Source: JANQIO01 sp036351375
GTDB taxonomy: Bacteria; Pseudomonadota; Gammaproteobacteria; Pseudomonadales; Halieaceae
Assembly: GCA_036351375.1 (NCBI GenBank)
Contig: JAZBOY010000322.1
Coordinates: 1-16,712, forward strand
Length of the DNA: 16,712 nt
Direction of reading: 5' to 3'
Part shown: piece after piece, positions 14,757-16,712 of the stretch
Layout: each line of letters starts with the position of its first letter
Position numbering within the stretch: the stretch's first letter is position 1
The notes under the pieces: generated by a model
Told to the model about the DNA's origin: nothing
Database searches by the model: none
The model's input: the letters and a program-made list of their open reading frames with translations, nothing else
Program-made: the position numbers and the translations under genes

Positions 14757-16022
14757 GTGGCTGCAGATCGCACCCCGCAGGTAAACCTTTTTGATATCGG
14801 CACCCAGCAGTGCCCCTACGAGGCCTACAAGACCCTGCGCGACGAGGCGCCCGCCTGGCAGTGCCCATTCAGCGGCATGTACGTGATCACCCGTTTTGAA
14901 GACGTGCGGCGGGTGCTCACCGACACCGAGAACTTCACCAACGAGATCACCTACCTCACCGACGCCACCGAGCCCAGCGAGCGGGCCAAACGCGTCACCG
15001 AAACCTTCCAGAACGAGGGCTGGGTACCCGCCAAGACCCTGGCCGGGCGTGACGACCCGGACCATAAGGCCCTGCGAGCCGTGTTCAACGACGCCTTTCG
15101 CCCGAAGAAGATCGAGGCCCTGGATGACGAGGTACGCGACCTCGCCTACCGTCTGATCGATGACTTTATCAATGACGGCCACTGCGACTGGGTCCGCCAG
15201 TTCGCTATTCCCCTGCCGCTGCTGATCATCGGCCGCCAGTTGGGCGCCAACCCCGACGATATCTGGCAGATCAAGGAATGGACCGAGGCCTTCTTCCACC
15301 GCATCAGTCTGATGCAGAGCGAAGAGGAAGAACTGGCTTCCGTCCGAAAAGAAATCGAGGCCCAACAGTACTTCCAGCCCATCTTTGAAAAGCTGCGGGA
15401 GAACCCGGACGACTCCCTGCTGAGCAGCCTGGTCAACACAGTGATCGAGGAATGGGGCCGGCCCATGACCGACAACGAACTGCACGCCGAGATGATGGCC
15501 GACACCTTCGTGGGTGGCTCCGAGACCACTACCAATGCGATCTCTTCCGGTGTAAAGCTGCTGATTGAAAACCCGCATGTGTGGCAGCAACTCAAGAGCG
15601 AACCGGAGCGCTACCTGAAGCCGTTCATCGAGGAAGTGCTGCGGCTGGAATCACCGGTGCAGAGCCTGATGCGTGCCACCGCTAAGGATGTCGAGATCGG
15701 CGGCACCACCATCCCCGCCGGTAGCCTCATCAATGTGCGCTATGCTGCAGCCAATCGGGATGAGCGACGGTTCGAGGAACCGGAAAAGATTGACCTCGAC
15801 CGCGAAAAGCCCGGCGCCCACATGGCCTTCGGCTCAGGCAAGCACCACTGCCTGGGCGCGCCGCTGGCCAGGCGCGAGCTGTACTGGACCTTCAAGGCGC
15901 TGGTCGATCGTATCGATGAGATGTGGTTTGCGGAGGGGAAGAATGATTTCAGCTATCACCCGCACTACCTTTTGCGGTCGCTGAAAGCGCTGCATATTGA
16001 GTTCAGGTCCGCGGGGGGCTAG
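14757..16022 (+). CDS. Cytochrome P450 (soluble bacterial type)
   Basis: The 421-residue protein has every P450 hallmark. The I-helix reads FVGGSETTTNA (Gly253, Gly254, Glu256, Thr257, Thr258). The K-helix ExxR is Glu293-Val-Leu-Arg296, and the heme loop is FGSGKHHCLGAPLARREL with Cys365 as the axial thiolate. There is no membrane anchor, so it is a soluble enzyme needing separate ferredoxin and reductase partners, none of which lie in this window. It would insert oxygen into a hydrophobic substrate (steroid, terpene, fatty acid or alkane-like); which one cannot be told. The GTG start at 14757 follows AGAGGG by 8 bases. It is divergent from the SnoaL-like gene. Confidence 0.96.
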   Translation: MAADRTPQVNLFDIGTQQCPYEAYKTLRDEAPAWQCPFSGMYVITRFEDVRRVLTDTENFTNEITYLTDATEPSERAKRVTETFQNEGWVPAKTLAGRDDPDHKALRAVFNDAFRPKKIEALDDEVRDLAYRLIDDFINDGHCDWVRQFAIPLPLLIIGRQLGANPDDIWQIKEWTEAFFHRISLMQSEEEELASVRKEIEAQQYFQPIFEKLRENPDDSLLSSLVNTVIEEWGRPMTDNELHAEMMADTFVGGSETTTNAISSGVKLLIENPHVWQQLKSEPERYLKPFIEEVLRLESPVQSLMRATAKDVEIGGTTIPAGSLINVRYAAANRDERRFEEPEKIDLDREKPGAHMAFGSGKHHCLGAPLARRELYWTFKALVDRIDEMWFAEGKNDFSYHPHYLLRSLKALHIEFRSAGG

Positions 16023-16054
16023 TTCCACCCACCGACCTTCTAGATATCGGTTGC

Positions 16055-16082
16055 TTGCTTGTATACGCAATTTGCGTATACT
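16055..16082 (+). promoter_or_regulatory. higBA promoter with overlapping palindromic operator
   Basis: GTATACGCAA (16061-16070) and TTGCGTATAC (16072-16081) form a perfect 10-bp inverted repeat around one central T. It covers the spacer and most of the -10 box TATACT (16077-16082, 5 of 6). A weak -35 TTGCTT lies at 16055-16060, with a 16-base spacer. HigA-type antitoxins repress their own operon by binding such palindromes, so this is the expected autorepression site. Confidence 0.75.
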
Positions 16083-16090
16083 TAACAGCC

Positions 16091-16426
16091 ATGAAAGCCA
16101 CCTTCAAGGAACTCTCTCCCTTCGAATCGAGGCGAGCAGATTACTTGACGGATGAGCAGTATCGTCTTTTTCAAATCATGCTCATGAAGAACCCTGAAAT
16201 GGGTTCTCCTATCGCCGGCACGGGCGGCCTGCGTAAGGTGCGCTACGGTGACCAGCGCCGGGGCAAGGGAAAACGCGGTGGCTTGAGAACGATATATTAC
16301 TGGCAGGAAGACGAGGCTACTTTCTGGTTGTTCCTGATCTATGACAAAGACGAAATGGACGATTTGACCAGCGAAGAGAAAAGAGAACTAAAACGCTTAC
16401 TTAAGGAGGCACTGGCAGGTGGCTAA
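16091..16426 (+). CDS. higB: Type II toxin HigB (RelE superfamily mRNA interferase)
   Basis: The 111-residue protein MKATFKELSPFESRRADYL has the HigB2-like blocks YRLFQIMLMKNPEMG, GTGGLRKVR, GKGKRGGLRTIYYW and FLIYDKDEMDDLT. This resembles Vibrio HigB2 over its length. Such toxins cut mRNA at the ribosome and are neutralised by HigA. The basic stretch RRGKGKRGGLR probably contacts RNA. I chose ATG 16091 because any upstream start would place the operator inside the gene. The ATG is only 8 bases after the -10 box and has no ribosome site, so the transcript may be leaderless. The toxin comes first in the operon, and its stop overlaps the antitoxin start region. Confidence 0.93.
   Translation: MKATFKELSPFESRRADYLTDEQYRLFQIMLMKNPEMGSPIAGTGGLRKVRYGDQRRGKGKRGGLRTIYYWQEDEATFWLFLIYDKDEMDDLTSEEKRELKRLLKEALAGG
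16403..16409 (+). promoter_or_regulatory. Strong ribosome-binding site for higA inside higB
   Basis: AAGGAGG lies 9 bases before the GTG start of the antitoxin, within the last codons of the toxin gene. It is far stronger than anything before the toxin start, which would favour antitoxin over toxin synthesis from one mRNA. Confidence 0.7.
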
Positions 16427-16712
16427 ACGCAGAATGTTTGAAGAGCTCAAGCAGGGTCTTCAGGAAATGAAGGCCGAACGCCAAGGCAAGATCACCTTGA
16501 AAACCACTGAGGTGGAAATGCCTGCGCCGATCAAGATGCCCAAGACTCGGATCGCAGCTATCCGCAAGTCACACAATCTCTCTCAACCGGTCTTTGCGCG
16601 CATGCTGGCGACTAATGTCGCCACTCTGAGAAACTGGGAGCAGGGCAGATCTGAACCGAATGCTCAGGCCAAGCTGTTACTCAAGATGGTCGAAACCGAT
16701 GGCGCCGTGCTC
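16419..16712 (+). CDS. higA: HigA-type antitoxin with C-terminal helix-turn-helix (cut by window end)
   Basis: The frame from GTG 16419 gives 98 codons with no stop before the window edge. The N-terminal part MAKRRMFEELKQGLQEMKAE and the TTEVEMPAPIKM linker form the toxin-binding region. The C-terminal half, TRIAAIRKSHNLSQPVFARM then NVATLRNWEQGRSEPNAQAK, is an XRE-family helix-turn-helix that would bind the palindrome at 16061-16081. The gene overlaps the end of higB by 8 bases. Related antitoxins have about 100-105 residues, so only a few are probably missing. An in-frame ATG at 16434 is less likely given the ribosome site. Confidence 0.9.
   Translation, partial: MAKRRMFEELKQGLQEMKAERQGKITLKTTEVEMPAPIKMPKTRIAAIRKSHNLSQPVFARMLATNVATLRNWEQGRSEPNAQAKLLLKMVETDGAVL

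Noticed and set aside
14730..15590. 286-codon minus-strand frame inside the P450 gene
   Set aside because: Shadow of the P450 codons; no motifs and no ribosome site.

Overview
The window looks like chromosomal DNA from a GC-rich, aerobic gammaproteobacterium, possibly a marine Halieaceae- or Spongiibacteraceae-like lineage. This rests on gene content (RhlE, YafJ-type amidotransferase, ECHDC3-like crotonase, P450 with a SnoaL-like protein) and on codon style, not on a marker gene. No rRNA, tRNA, CRISPR array, transposase or integrase was recognised.

Layout. 89-859 encodes a secreted protein built almost wholly of seven Cys/Trp repeats. It converges with a transglutaminase-like gene (911-1732, minus) and rhlE (1798-2916, minus). 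A 540-base spacer follows, holding hairpins and a decayed N-terminus of an MFS transporter. Next come a class II glutamine amidotransferase (3456-4289, plus), a small acidic secreted protein (4321-4632, minus), an exported M20 amidohydrolase (4769-6094, plus) and a single-pass membrane-anchored protein (6267-7043, plus). A two-gene minus-strand operon encodes an ECHDC3-like crotonase (7562-8377) and a YccU-type CoA-binding protein (7128-7556). Just upstream of it lies a second relic of the same kind of MFS gene (8547-8642).

The centrepiece is one plus-strand gene (about 8848-14031, about 1727 aa). It joins an N-terminal DEDD-type 3'-5' exonuclease-like domain, a Cys/His cluster, a RecQ-type SF2 helicase, a long middle region, a UvrD/PcrA-type SF1 helicase and an uncharacterised C-terminal domain. 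Its base and codon composition (many AGA, ATA, CTA and TTG codons) is visibly poorer in GC than its neighbours. It sits alone beside a broken gene, so it reads as an acquired single-gene islet. DNA repair/recombination or anti-phage defence are the obvious candidate roles; the sequence does not decide between them.

To its right are a SnoaL-like protein (14145-14654, minus), divergent from a cytochrome P450 (14757-16022, plus), and a higBA toxin-antitoxin operon (16091 to the window end). The latter has a perfect palindromic operator over its promoter and an almost leaderless toxin transcript. The antitoxin gene is cut by the window edge.
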